Below the pieces are notes generated by a model. The model searched no databases. It was not told the origin of the DNA and saw only the letters and a list, made by a program, of their open reading frames with translations. The position numbers and the translations under genes were made by a program. Positions 26,311-36,929 of a DNA stretch of 64,000 nt are shown here, in pieces; the stretch's first letter is position 1, and every line of letters begins with the position of its first letter. Source of the DNA: JAXLYX01 sp046351215 (GTDB lineage Bacteria > Myxococcota_A > Polyangia > Polyangiales > Houyiibacteriaceae); assembly GCA_046351215.1 (NCBI GenBank), contig JAXLYX010000009.1:186001-250000 (forward strand). Reading direction: 5' to 3'.

Positions 26311-26330
26311 CCTTATCATTCATGATAAGG
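26311..26330. promoter_or_regulatory. Palindromic operator upstream of the esterase gene
   Basis: CCTTATCA-TTCA-TGATAAGG: perfect 8-bp arms around a 4-bp centre, strikingly AT-rich for this genome. It lies 21-40 bp upstream of the esterase start on the minus strand, where a TetR- or MarR-type repressor would block transcription. It is also 32 bp past the stop of the next lipoprotein gene, but there is no T-run, so operator is preferred over terminator. Confidence 0.65.
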
Positions 26331-26361
26331 CTCCCGCGCGCCAACGGGAGGGGCTCCTCGT

Positions 26362-26898
26362 TCAGGGAGCGCTCGGCTCCGAGTGCATCGCGCGACCCAC
26401 GCGGGCCTGCATCTCCGCACGGCTCGCGGCCTCGCGGACGCTCGCGTCCGGATGGCTCGACAGGGACTGACACGCCGCGATCACGCGGTCGCGATCGCTC
26501 GCGCCGAACGCGATGGAGAGGCTCTCGAGCGCGGCGCGCAGCCGCGGAGCGTCGTGATCGCCGGCGACGAAGCCGAGGAGGAACGTCTCCACCGAGGGCG
26601 TCGCATGCCAGCGGAGCGCGAGCAGCGCGCGGACGCGCTGGTACGCGATGCGCTCCGGTCGATCGTCGTCCGCGATGCGGATCAGCACGGGGGCCGCGCC
26701 CGGGCCGAGGCTGCGCACGGCGGGCGAGCCGACGTTCCACTCGCGGCCGTCGAGCGCGCCGAGGACCTCGGCCTCGGGCAGCTCGGCCGCGGGCGGCGTC
26801 GAGGCGGCCGTCGTCGGCGCGGGCGGGGGCGTCACGCTCTGGTGGCAGCCCAGCGAGAGCCCGAGGAGCAGCGTGAGGAGGAGGGGGGAGAGCTTCAT
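26362..26898 (-). CDS. Lipoprotein with HEAT-like helical repeats
   Basis: 178 aa. A lipobox signal (LLLTLLLGLSLGC) directs lipid attachment, followed by a Pro/Thr/Ala linker and a helical domain with recurring units (GPGAAPVLIRIADDDRPERIAYQR, DAPRLRAALESL) resembling HEAT/PBS repeats. Envelope location is expected; function unknown. It lies 11 bp downstream of the metzincin lipoprotein gene on the same strand, so they form a probable operon. Ribosome site AGGAGGGGGGAG precedes the start. Confidence 0.75.
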   Translation of the reverse strand: MKLSPLLLTLLLGLSLGCHQSVTPPPAPTTAASTPPAAELPEAEVLGALDGREWNVGSPAVRSLGPGAAPVLIRIADDDRPERIAYQRVRALLALRWHATPSVETFLLGFVAGDHDAPRLRAALESLSIAFGASDRDRVIAACQSLSSHPDASVREAASRAEMQARVGRAMHSEPSAP

Positions 26899-26909
26899 GG
26901 AATGCCTCG

Positions 26910-28313
26910 TCACTGACCGATGACGGTGTGGGAGAGCACGTCGACCTGCTGCGCGGTCAGGACGTCTTGTGCGAGCGGCACGTTGTTCGTCGTGCTCGGG
27001 GTCCAGAACATCGTGTTGTGCCCGTCGACGCTCGCGCATTCGTCGGCCTCGACGGTCCCGTCGCGGTTCGCGTCGAACTGGTTGGCGGGGCACTCCGGCG
27101 TGTCCGACAGGATGTCGAACGTCCGGCCGTCCTGTTCCGTCGTGTGATAGAGGCCGAGGAGGTGGCCCGGCTCGTGGACGATCGTCTCGACGAGCAGCTG
27201 GGTCGCGAGCCCGGCGCCGCCGCGGTGCTGCGAGAGGTTCACGATCGTCCCGTTCCACGGCCCGACGACGCCGACCGAGCCGGGGATGCCCGAGGACATG
27301 CCGAAGAGGCCGGGCAGTCCGGTCACGTCCTCGACGAAGAAGAGGTTCACCGCGTCGGTCGTGCCCATCGCCATGAACGCCTGCGTCACGGGATGGAGGA
27401 AGTCTCCGACCACCGTCGCGAAGCGCGAGTCCGCGACGTTCGTGATCGGGTCGATCACGAGCGTCACGCCCTTCGCCGCGAGCGCCGTCTGCATGCCGGC
27501 GAGCGCCGTCTGGATCTCGTTGTTCGACGAGCTCGTCGGACCGACGACCGGATGGACGCGGATCGTCGTCGGACGCGCGATCGGGCCAGGACGGAGGATG
27601 AGGCGCACCTGCAACGACGCGTCGTCGATCGCGCCCGCGCCCTCGATCCGGGCGGTGTAGGTGCCGGCCACGGGATCGAATCCCGGGGCCTTCGGGAGGA
27701 AGATGCCGCAGAAGCCGTTGAAGCATTCCTCGAGGCCCGGCTCCTGGTTCAGCAGGTTCGTTCCCGAGGGCCCCACGAACGCCGTGATCGCGATCCCCTC
27801 GTAGCCCACGTCCTGACCGAAGACGTCGAAGGCCAGCGAGCCGGTGCCGGCAGGGACCTGGAACGTGACGGTGCGCCGCTGGGCGCCGCCGCCGGCCGAG
27901 ACCGCGGCCGTGGGAACGAGCACGCTGCCCCGCGCCGTCATCGCGCCCGGCGCGGGCACGTGGACGTAGCAGACGGTCGAGAGCGTCACCTTCTGGTAGC
28001 TCCCGCCGATCGACATCGACGGATCGGTGAGGGTGAGCGTGTTCCCCTTCACCTTCACGGGCAGGCGCGTGCCGTCGGAGGCGACGATCGCGTTGCTCGT
28101 CGCCGTGCCCGTCTCGAGGTCGATGCACGAGCCCATGCCGGCGACGTACCGGAACGTGACGTCGTTCGTCGGGCTCACGTCGATGAGGAGCTGGCCGTCC
28201 TGTCCGAGCCACGCACCCGTGAAGCCCGAGGGCTTCGTGCTCTTGTGACAGGCGCCGAGGCCGAGAAGGAAGATGGCCGCGAGAGCGAGACGTGTCGGGA
28301 CGCGGAGTCTCAT
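26910..28313 (-). CDS. Metzincin-type zinc metalloprotease lipoprotein
   Basis: 467 aa. Lipobox LLGLGAC, then beta-rich domains (about 25-235), then a protease domain with the extended zinc motif HEPGHLLGLYH (HExxHxxGxxH) and a downstream Met-turn candidate HNTMFW. Between them lies DANRDGTVEADE, a canonical EF-hand-type calcium loop. This combination fits a surface-anchored, calcium-stabilised, pappalysin-like metzincin. Probably outer-membrane or surface attached and active on proteins outside the cell, in keeping with a predatory or scavenging lifestyle (inference). It is the first gene of a two-gene operon and divergent from uvrA. Confidence 0.85.
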   Translation of the reverse strand: MRLRVPTRLALAAIFLLGLGACHKSTKPSGFTGAWLGQDGQLLIDVSPTNDVTFRYVAGMGSCIDLETGTATSNAIVASDGTRLPVKVKGNTLTLTDPSMSIGGSYQKVTLSTVCYVHVPAPGAMTARGSVLVPTAAVSAGGGAQRRTVTFQVPAGTGSLAFDVFGQDVGYEGIAITAFVGPSGTNLLNQEPGLEECFNGFCGIFLPKAPGFDPVAGTYTARIEGAGAIDDASLQVRLILRPGPIARPTTIRVHPVVGPTSSSNNEIQTALAGMQTALAAKGVTLVIDPITNVADSRFATVVGDFLHPVTQAFMAMGTTDAVNLFFVEDVTGLPGLFGMSSGIPGSVGVVGPWNGTIVNLSQHRGGAGLATQLLVETIVHEPGHLLGLYHTTEQDGRTFDILSDTPECPANQFDANRDGTVEADECASVDGHNTMFWTPSTTNNVPLAQDVLTAQQVDVLSHTVIGQ

Positions 28314-28413
28314 GCGATTCGCTGCAAGGTAGCCGCCCGAGGGAGCGGGGTCGACGGCGATGGGTGCACTGAACGCCTGTTCAATCCGCCGAGGGGGTGC
28401 TAGATCCGCCGCC

Positions 28414-31271
<2,858 letters not shown>

Positions 31272-31293
<22 letters not shown>

Positions 31294-31598
31294 CGGAGCG
31301 CCGCCCGCAGGCGGACTCGCTCCTCGAGGGCGCGGACCGTCGCGAGGGCGCAGTCGCGCAGCACTCGCCGGGCCTCGGCGTCGAAGGCGAGCTCCTCCTC
31401 GACCGCGGACCATCGCCACCCCGGCTCGCGCAGGGATCGCTCGATCAGCGTCTCGAAGTAGCCCTCGAAGTCGGCCGTCCGAGCGGCCGACTCGTTCTCG
31501 AGGCTGGAACGCATCGCCTCGACGGCCCGACGGCGGAGACGGAGGACCAGGGCCTCCACCTCGCTCAGCTCCGGGCTCGACTCGACGACGTTCACCAC
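31272..31598 (-). CDS. Small helical hypothetical protein
   Basis: 108 aa from tandem GTG codons at 31598/31595, preceded on the minus strand by GGAGG at good spacing. An ATG at 31664 is also in frame. Charged and helical (EVEALVLRLRRRAVEAMRSSLENES; ALEERVRLRAALRQ), it resembles small cytoplasmic regulators or coiled-coil proteins, but no family is recognised. The C-terminal end overlaps uvrA by 22 bp in the convergent direction. The ribosome site is the main argument that it is real. Confidence 0.55.
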
Positions 31599-31778
31599 GC
31601 GACCTCCGACCCCTTTGTGTCGCGGCAGCCCTGCGATTCGATGAAGGCGGTAACGCATCGACATGCGCCGCGCAGCCGGATGGCCGCCACGGACCGTTCC
31701 CCTGGCCGTCCCGGTTCGGGGACCGACGCTTCGCACCCCGGTCGCGACGGCTCGGCCCCCCCTCTCGGGGTATTGGCC

Positions 31779-31792
31779 TGAAACGTGTTCCG
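31779..31792. promoter_or_regulatory. TGAAACGTGTTC operator-like site before the sulfotransferase gene
   Basis: TGAAACGTGTTCCG lies 56 bp upstream of the sulfotransferase start. The 13-mer CTGAAACGTGTTC (31778-31790) recurs exactly before the Rieske operon (34835-34847). The core GAAAC-GT-GTTC is a near-palindrome of the TetR-operator type and matches 13 of 14 positions of TnnAACnnGTTnnA. A shared repressor for both transcripts is inferred. Confidence 0.5.
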
Positions 31793-31847
31793 GTTCCCTC
31801 GGGAGGGTGCATGGTGGCGGCGCCCGACCCGGGCGACGAGGAGCCCC

Positions 31848-33050
31848 ATGGACGGCAGCGAATTCCGTGCGAAGCAGGCGAGCCCGACCTCCGGCCCGAA
31901 GCGCCGGGCGACCGGCCGGCCCTTCGTGGACCTCGGGGCGGCCCGGGAGATCGTCGCCTCCATCCTCCGCCATCCGACCCCGCGGCGCCTCTCCGTGCTC
32001 GGCACCTACGCGGCCATGTGGTCCGCCGGCCGCGGCAGCGCGCTCGCCTTCCAGGCCCTCGACGAGGCGCTCTTCCCCGAGTGGCGCGAGCAGGAGGTGA
32101 AGGCCCCCGTCTTCATCTTCGCGAACCCGAGGAGCGGCACGACCCTGCTCCATCGCCTCCTCTCGTTCGACGATTCGCATTGGGTCGGCCCCCGCCTCTA
32201 CGAGACCGTCTGGCCGTCCGTGTCGGTGATCAAGGGCATCTCGGCCCTCGCCGACCTCGACGAGCGCCTCCCGGGACGTCCCTTCCGCAAGCTCGTCGAC
32301 GGCTTCAACGCCCTCTTCGTCGGCGACAAATGGGACGACGTCCATCACATCGCGATCGACGAGCCGGAAGAGGACGAGCCCTCCTTCGTCTACGGGATGC
32401 ACACCCCGACGGCCATGCTGATGGTCCCGCACGTCGAGGAGATCGCGAGCCGCTTCCACTTCGACGCCCTGCCGGACACGACGCGCCACGGCTTCATGGA
32501 CTCGTACGAGGGCGTCCTGAAGCGCATCCTCTTCGCCCACGGCGGCAAGCGGCGCTTCCTCAACAAGAACGTCTTCTTCGCCCCGCGCGTGCGCTCGATG
32601 GCGGAGCGCTTCCCGGATGCGCGCTTCGTCTACCTCGTCCGACATCCCTACGACGCGATGCCGTCGTTCTGCAATATGTTCTTCCGGGCCTGGGCCTTCC
32701 ATTCGCCCGAGATCCCGCAGGACGGGGAGCTCGTCGCGAAGCTCGCCGAGGTCGGGTTCGAGTACTACCGGATCGGTCTCCGGCTCCTCGACGAGATGCC
32801 GCGCGACCGCTTCTACGTGATCCGCTACGACGACCTCGTCGCGAATCCGCGCGCCACCGTCGAGTCCCTCTACCTCTGGCTCGGCCTGCCCGTGTCGGAG
32901 GAGCTCTCGGGCCGCCTCGACGCCGCTCTCGCGGCGCAGCGCTCGTACGAGAGCCCGCGCGACTACACGATCGAAGACTTCGGCCTCACGAAGGAGCGCG
33001 TGTACGCCGAGCTGCCCGACGTCTTCGCCCGCTTCGGCTTCAAGCCCTGA
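31848..33050 (+). CDS. PAPS-dependent sulfotransferase family protein
   Basis: 400 aa from MDGSEF, with GAGGAG just upstream. The 5'-phosphosulfate loop is NPRSGTTLLHRLL, and the 3'-phosphate-binding segment RFVYLVRHPYDAMPS follows near residue 255-270; YVIRYDDLVANP is the usual third block. It would transfer sulfate from PAPS to an alcohol or amine on a lipid, sugar or sterol. It belongs to the long sulfotransferase group common in myxobacteria. It stands 158 bp before the P450 gene, and its promoter shares a 13-bp element with the Rieske operon, so its product or substrate may be linked to that pathway. Confidence 0.9.
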   Translation: MDGSEFRAKQASPTSGPKRRATGRPFVDLGAAREIVASILRHPTPRRLSVLGTYAAMWSAGRGSALAFQALDEALFPEWREQEVKAPVFIFANPRSGTTLLHRLLSFDDSHWVGPRLYETVWPSVSVIKGISALADLDERLPGRPFRKLVDGFNALFVGDKWDDVHHIAIDEPEEDEPSFVYGMHTPTAMLMVPHVEEIASRFHFDALPDTTRHGFMDSYEGVLKRILFAHGGKRRFLNKNVFFAPRVRSMAERFPDARFVYLVRHPYDAMPSFCNMFFRAWAFHSPEIPQDGELVAKLAEVGFEYYRIGLRLLDEMPRDRFYVIRYDDLVANPRATVESLYLWLGLPVSEELSGRLDAALAAQRSYESPRDYTIEDFGLTKERVYAELPDVFARFGFKP

Positions 33051-33208
33051 GCGCCCCCGAGCTGGGCGTTCTGGGGTCGACCCCTCCGCACGTCAGGGCG
33101 CATGCGCCCGATTGGCCGCGCGCGTGGGGTCTTGTGGCCGGGCCGGTGTGCCCGCCCTGGCACCTCGTGCGGAACTGAGGAGGCACCACCACTCAAACGG
33201 GGTGCCCC

Positions 33209-34636
33209 ATGCAGGTCGTTTCGCCAGGGTCCACGAGCGCACAGTCCGGTACGAAGGGCGAAGAGCCCAAGCGCGAGGTCCCGCGCCGCAAAGGCAGCCC
33301 GATCGTCGCTTCGACCATCGAGTTCCAGAAGGATCAGCTCGCGTTCGTCGACACGATCCACGAGGAATACGGCGACGTCGTCGTGACCCGGATCGTCGAC
33401 CGCGATTGGTACTTCGTCCGCGACCCCGACATCATCCACGAGATCAACGTCCGCCGCGCCGAGCTCTTCGTGAAGCCGAAGCTGGCGAAGCAGATCTGGC
33501 ACCTCTTCCTCGGCCCCAACAGCATCCTCACGCAGCAGGGCGAGCCCTGGCAGCGCCTGCACGACATGGTCGCGCCGGGCTTCCACCGCTTCCGCATCGA
33601 GGCGTACGCGCCCCACATGGTGCGCTACGTCCAGAACATGGTCGCCGAGTACACCGACGGCGAGCAGCGCGACATCCGCAAGGACATCAACGATCTCGCG
33701 CTGAAGATCGTCGGCAAGACGCTCTTCGACACGAACATGGAGGGCGACACGAACGTCGTCTTCGACGCGATGCACGACCTCACGGAGATGCTGGTCGAGC
33801 ACATCAACCTGCCGCTCCCCATCCCCCGTTGGTGGCCGTCGCCCGGCAACCGGCGCAAGATCGGCGCGATCGAGGCGATCGAGAAGGTGATGTACCGCCT
33901 CGTCGCCGAGCGGAAGTCCGAGGGCAAGGACCACGGTGATCTGCTCTCGGCCGTCGTCTTCGCGAAGGACAAGCAGGGCGTGCCGCTCTCGCCGCTCGAG
34001 GTCCGCGACAACATGATGACGCTGATCTTCGCGGGTCACGAGACCACGGCGCACTCGGCGACGTGGGCCTGGTACCTGCTCGCGAAGAACCCGGAGAAGG
34101 CGGTGAAGCTCCACGAGGAGCTGAAGACCGTCGTCGGCGACCGCCCGCTCGACGTCGCCGACCTCGAGAACCTCCCCTACCTCCACCAGGTCATGAAGGA
34201 GAGCCTCCGGCTCATGCCGGCGGTCTGGGCGTACATGCGCGCGCCGCTCGAGGACGTGACCATCAAGGGGTACACGTTCCCGAAGGAGTGCCACATCTTC
34301 ATCAGCCCGCGCACCCTCGGTCGCGACGGTCGCAGCCATCCGAACCCGCTCGCCTTCGAGCCCGAGCGCTGGACGCGTGACTACGAGCGCCAGCTGAAGA
34401 AGGGCGCCTACGTTCCCTTCGCGGCCGGCCCGCGAGTTTGCCTCGGCCAGGGCTTCGCGCAGATGGAGATGAAGCTCCTGCTCGGCACGCTGATCCAGAA
34501 CCTCGTGCCGACGCTCGTGCCCGGCTTCGAGCCCGATCAGGTGCCCGAGCTCAGCCTCCATCCGGGGCGGCGCGGCATGCAGATCGTCGTGAAGGTCCGC
34601 GAGGACGCTCCGCTCCGAAAGGGAGCGAAGGGCTGA
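33209..34636 (+). CDS. Cytochrome P450 monooxygenase
   Basis: 475 aa, soluble (no membrane anchor). I-helix oxygen-binding motif FAGHETTA, K-helix ESLR (ExxR), PERW (PERF-type), and heme loop FAAGPRVCLGQ with the thiolate ligand Cys411. The sequence style resembles the CYP102/CYP110/CYP4 group that hydroxylates lipids, rather than typical small-molecule CYP105-type enzymes. The first 30 residues are basic and probably disordered. A perfect hairpin 4 nt after the stop ends its transcript, so it is a neighbour of, not part of, the Rieske operon. Redox partners are not in the window. Confidence 0.95.
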   Translation: MQVVSPGSTSAQSGTKGEEPKREVPRRKGSPIVASTIEFQKDQLAFVDTIHEEYGDVVVTRIVDRDWYFVRDPDIIHEINVRRAELFVKPKLAKQIWHLFLGPNSILTQQGEPWQRLHDMVAPGFHRFRIEAYAPHMVRYVQNMVAEYTDGEQRDIRKDINDLALKIVGKTLFDTNMEGDTNVVFDAMHDLTEMLVEHINLPLPIPRWWPSPGNRRKIGAIEAIEKVMYRLVAERKSEGKDHGDLLSAVVFAKDKQGVPLSPLEVRDNMMTLIFAGHETTAHSATWAWYLLAKNPEKAVKLHEELKTVVGDRPLDVADLENLPYLHQVMKESLRLMPAVWAYMRAPLEDVTIKGYTFPKECHIFISPRTLGRDGRSHPNPLAFEPERWTRDYERQLKKGAYVPFAAGPRVCLGQGFAQMEMKLLLGTLIQNLVPTLVPGFEPDQVPELSLHPGRRGMQIVVKVREDAPLRKGAKG

Positions 34637-34640
34637 AGGG

Positions 34641-34670
34641 GAGGCCGGATCCGGAAACGGATCCGGCCTC
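34641..34670 (+). terminator. Perfect 13-bp hairpin with GAAA tetraloop after the P450 gene
   Basis: GAGGCCGGATCCG / CGGATCCGGCCTC arms close a GAAA tetraloop, 4 nt after the TGA. The stem is perfect but no T-run follows, so termination may depend on other factors. The structure separates the P450 gene from the Rieske operon. Confidence 0.7.
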
Positions 34671-34835
34671 GCTGCATCGGCGGCCGAAGACGCCCAGGAC
34701 GCAAACTCCGCGTCGATTCGGCCGCCCCGCGCAGAAACTGCGCGAAATCGGATGCAGTAATCCCCACTACTCGTCCGAGTCTCGAAATCACGGGCTTTTC
34801 CAAGTTGGCCCGGTTCCTGCTTCTAAACCCCGAAC

Positions 34836-34849
34836 TGAAACGTGTTCTA
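34836..34849. promoter_or_regulatory. TetR-type operator before the Rieske operon (KstR-like pattern)
   Basis: TGAAACGTGTTCTA matches T-NN-AAC-NN-GTT-NN-A at every position. This is, as I recall, the motif bound by KstR, the TetR-family repressor of cholesterol catabolism in actinobacteria. It lies 85 bp upstream of the first Rieske gene in a relatively AT-rich stretch. The same 12-bp core precedes the sulfotransferase gene. No TetR gene is in the window, so the regulator is elsewhere. Confidence 0.55.
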
Positions 34850-34933
34850 CTTTCCGGCGCACGCCTGGCGCCGGAGGGTCGCCGAGAGAAGCCGTCTCAC
34901 CCGCTGCGAGCGGGGACGCGAGGAGCAACTGCC

Positions 34934-35926
34934 ATGACCAAGACGAAGTCGAGGTTCCCGTTCACGTCGAGCCCCAAGGGCTGGTTCTGCGTCGGCCTGA
35001 GCCGTGAGCTGAAGGTCGGTGACGTGAAGCCCGTGAAGGCCTTCGAGCACGACCTCGTGCTGTTCCGTGGAGAGGACGGCCAGGCCGTGCTCCTCGGCGC
35101 GTTCTGCCCGCACATGGGTGCCCACCTCGGTCATGGCGGCTCGGTCGTCGGCAACCACGTGATGTGCCCGTTCCACGCCTGGGAGTTCGGCGCGAGCGGC
35201 AAGTGCGCGAAGATCCCGTACGCGAAGCACATCCCGCCCAAGGCCGCGACGCGTCCGTGGACGATCGTCGAGAAGAACGGCCTCATCATGGCCTGGAACA
35301 ACATCGAGGGCGGCGGACCCGAGTGGGAGCTCCCGACGATCGAAGAGGTCGGTCATCCCGACTGGACCGACTTCGAGGTCCGCGAGTGGGACATCAAGAC
35401 CCACTCGATGGAGATGGCGGAGAACCAGGTCGACGTCGCCCACTTCCAGTACCTCCACGGCACGCTGAACTACCCGAACAGCGTCGCCGAGGAGAACGGC
35501 CACATGCTCCGCGTGACCTCGAAGGCGGACATGGGCACCTCGCGCGGCACGACGCAGGGCGGCATCCAGTCGACGTCCTGGGGCTTCGGCTTCCAGACCA
35601 TCCGCTTCAGCGGCATCGTCGACACGCTGCTCGTCGCCGCCGTGACGCCCACGGATGGGGAATCCGTCCACGTGCGTTTCTGCTTCATGGTGAAGAAGTC
35701 GGTCGGCGCGGACGTGACCCGCGGCGTCGGCAAGGCCTTCATCTCGGAGGTCTCGCGCCAGCTCGAGCAGGACATCCCGGTCTGGGAGAACAAGGTCTTC
35801 ATCCATCCGCCGATGCTCTGCGAGGGCGACGGTCCGATCCCGCTCTACCGCAAGTGGCTCCGCCAGTTCTTCCCCGCCGGCACGTTCGAGGGGATGAACA
35901 TCACCAGCGAACAGTTCAACGCCTGA
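34934..35926 (+). CDS. Rieske-type oxygenase, KshA-like (first copy)
   Basis: 330 aa, with AGGAG just upstream of the ATG. N-terminal Rieske [2Fe-2S] ligands Cys58, His60, Cys78 and His81 (CPHMGAHLGHG...CPFHAW). Mononuclear iron site N164-x2-D167-x2-H170-x4-H175 (ENQVDVAHFQYLH). Size and the short catalytic domain fit the KshA/cholesterol-desaturase (DAF-36/Nvd)/SdmA-like branch that acts on steroids, rather than aromatic ring dioxygenases. It hydroxylates or desaturates a polycyclic substrate using electrons from a separate reductase, not encoded nearby. First gene of a three-gene operon. Confidence 0.88.
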   Translation: MTKTKSRFPFTSSPKGWFCVGLSRELKVGDVKPVKAFEHDLVLFRGEDGQAVLLGAFCPHMGAHLGHGGSVVGNHVMCPFHAWEFGASGKCAKIPYAKHIPPKAATRPWTIVEKNGLIMAWNNIEGGGPEWELPTIEEVGHPDWTDFEVREWDIKTHSMEMAENQVDVAHFQYLHGTLNYPNSVAEENGHMLRVTSKADMGTSRGTTQGGIQSTSWGFGFQTIRFSGIVDTLLVAAVTPTDGESVHVRFCFMVKKSVGADVTRGVGKAFISEVSRQLEQDIPVWENKVFIHPPMLCEGDGPIPLYRKWLRQFFPAGTFEGMNITSEQFNA

Positions 35927-35956
35927 CGCTCCCGAGACCCGAGAAGAGGTAACTCC

Positions 35957-36904
35957 ATGTCTTCCAACACCGAAGAGCGCCAGAAGATCTTCCAGGGCTA
36001 TCCCCGCGGTTGGTTCATCGTCTCGTTCTCCGCCGAGCTCCCGGTCGGCGAGGTGAAGACCCTGAACTACTTCGGCGACAAGATGGTCCTCTACCGCGGC
36101 GAGGACGGAGTCGCGCGCGTCATGGACGCGTACTGTCCGCACCTCGGCGGCAGCCTCGGCCGCGGCCGCGTGATCGGCGACTCGATCGAGTGCCCGTTCC
36201 ACGCGTGGCGCTTCGGCACGGACGGGAAGTGCAACCACATCCCGTACTCGGCCAAGATCCCGCCGAAGGCCCAGGTCGGCGTCCGCCACGTGAAGGAGGT
36301 GAACAACATCATCTTCATGTGGAACGATCCGAAGGGCGGCGAGCCGCAGTTCGACGTGCCCGTGATGCCCGAGTGCTCGTCCGACGAGTGGCTGCCCTGG
36401 TCGTTCGCCTGCCTCCGCGTGCCGACGCATCCGCACGAGCTCGTCGAGAACGTCGTCGACATCGGCCACTTCACGCCGGTGCACCGCACGAAGGTCGAGA
36501 AGTTCGAGAACGTCTTCGACGGCCACATCGCGACGCAGATCAACAGCGGCACCGCGTACCCGATCGGCGGCGGCGTCGACCACTACCACATCGAGGCGAC
36601 CTACTACGGTCCCGGCTTCCAGATCTCGCAGTGGAAGGGCTTCATGGAGGCCCGCCTCATCAACGCGAACACGATGGTCGACAAGGAGAGCATGGATCTC
36701 CGCTTCGCCGTCATGCTCAAGAAGGGCACCGACCCGCGCCAGACGAAGGCCTTCCAGAAGGGCTACGTCGAGAACATGAGCAAGGGCTTCCAGGAGGACA
36801 TCGACATCTGGAAGGAGAAGCGGTTCACGCCGAACCCCGTGCTCTGCGAGGGCGACGGTCCCTTCATCAAGCTGCGCAAGTGGTACTCGCAGTTCTACGC
36901 CTGA
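35957..36904 (+). CDS. Rieske-type oxygenase, KshA-like (second copy)
   Basis: 315 aa, with GAAGAGG ribosome site. Rieske ligands Cys60, His62, Cys79 and His82; iron site N165, D168, H171, H176 (ENVVDIGHFTPVH). It shares the overall plan and the C-terminal LCEGDGP-x-RKW ending with the upstream Rieske protein (30 bp away), so the two are ancient paralogues, but they differ in most catalytic-domain residues. They could act at successive positions of one substrate or form a hetero-oligomer. Either reading is inference. Confidence 0.88.
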   Translation: MSSNTEERQKIFQGYPRGWFIVSFSAELPVGEVKTLNYFGDKMVLYRGEDGVARVMDAYCPHLGGSLGRGRVIGDSIECPFHAWRFGTDGKCNHIPYSAKIPPKAQVGVRHVKEVNNIIFMWNDPKGGEPQFDVPVMPECSSDEWLPWSFACLRVPTHPHELVENVVDIGHFTPVHRTKVEKFENVFDGHIATQINSGTAYPIGGGVDHYHIEATYYGPGFQISQWKGFMEARLINANTMVDKESMDLRFAVMLKKGTDPRQTKAFQKGYVENMSKGFQEDIDIWKEKRFTPNPVLCEGDGPFIKLRKWYSQFYA

Positions 36905-36929
36905 GCCCCGAGACACGGAGGAAGCCCTC

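Noticed and set aside
33160..33175. Possible sigma-54 promoter TGGCACCTCGTGCGG before the P450 gene
   Set aside because: The GG-GC spacing is 8 instead of 10 bases between elements, so it does not fit a -24/-12 promoter.
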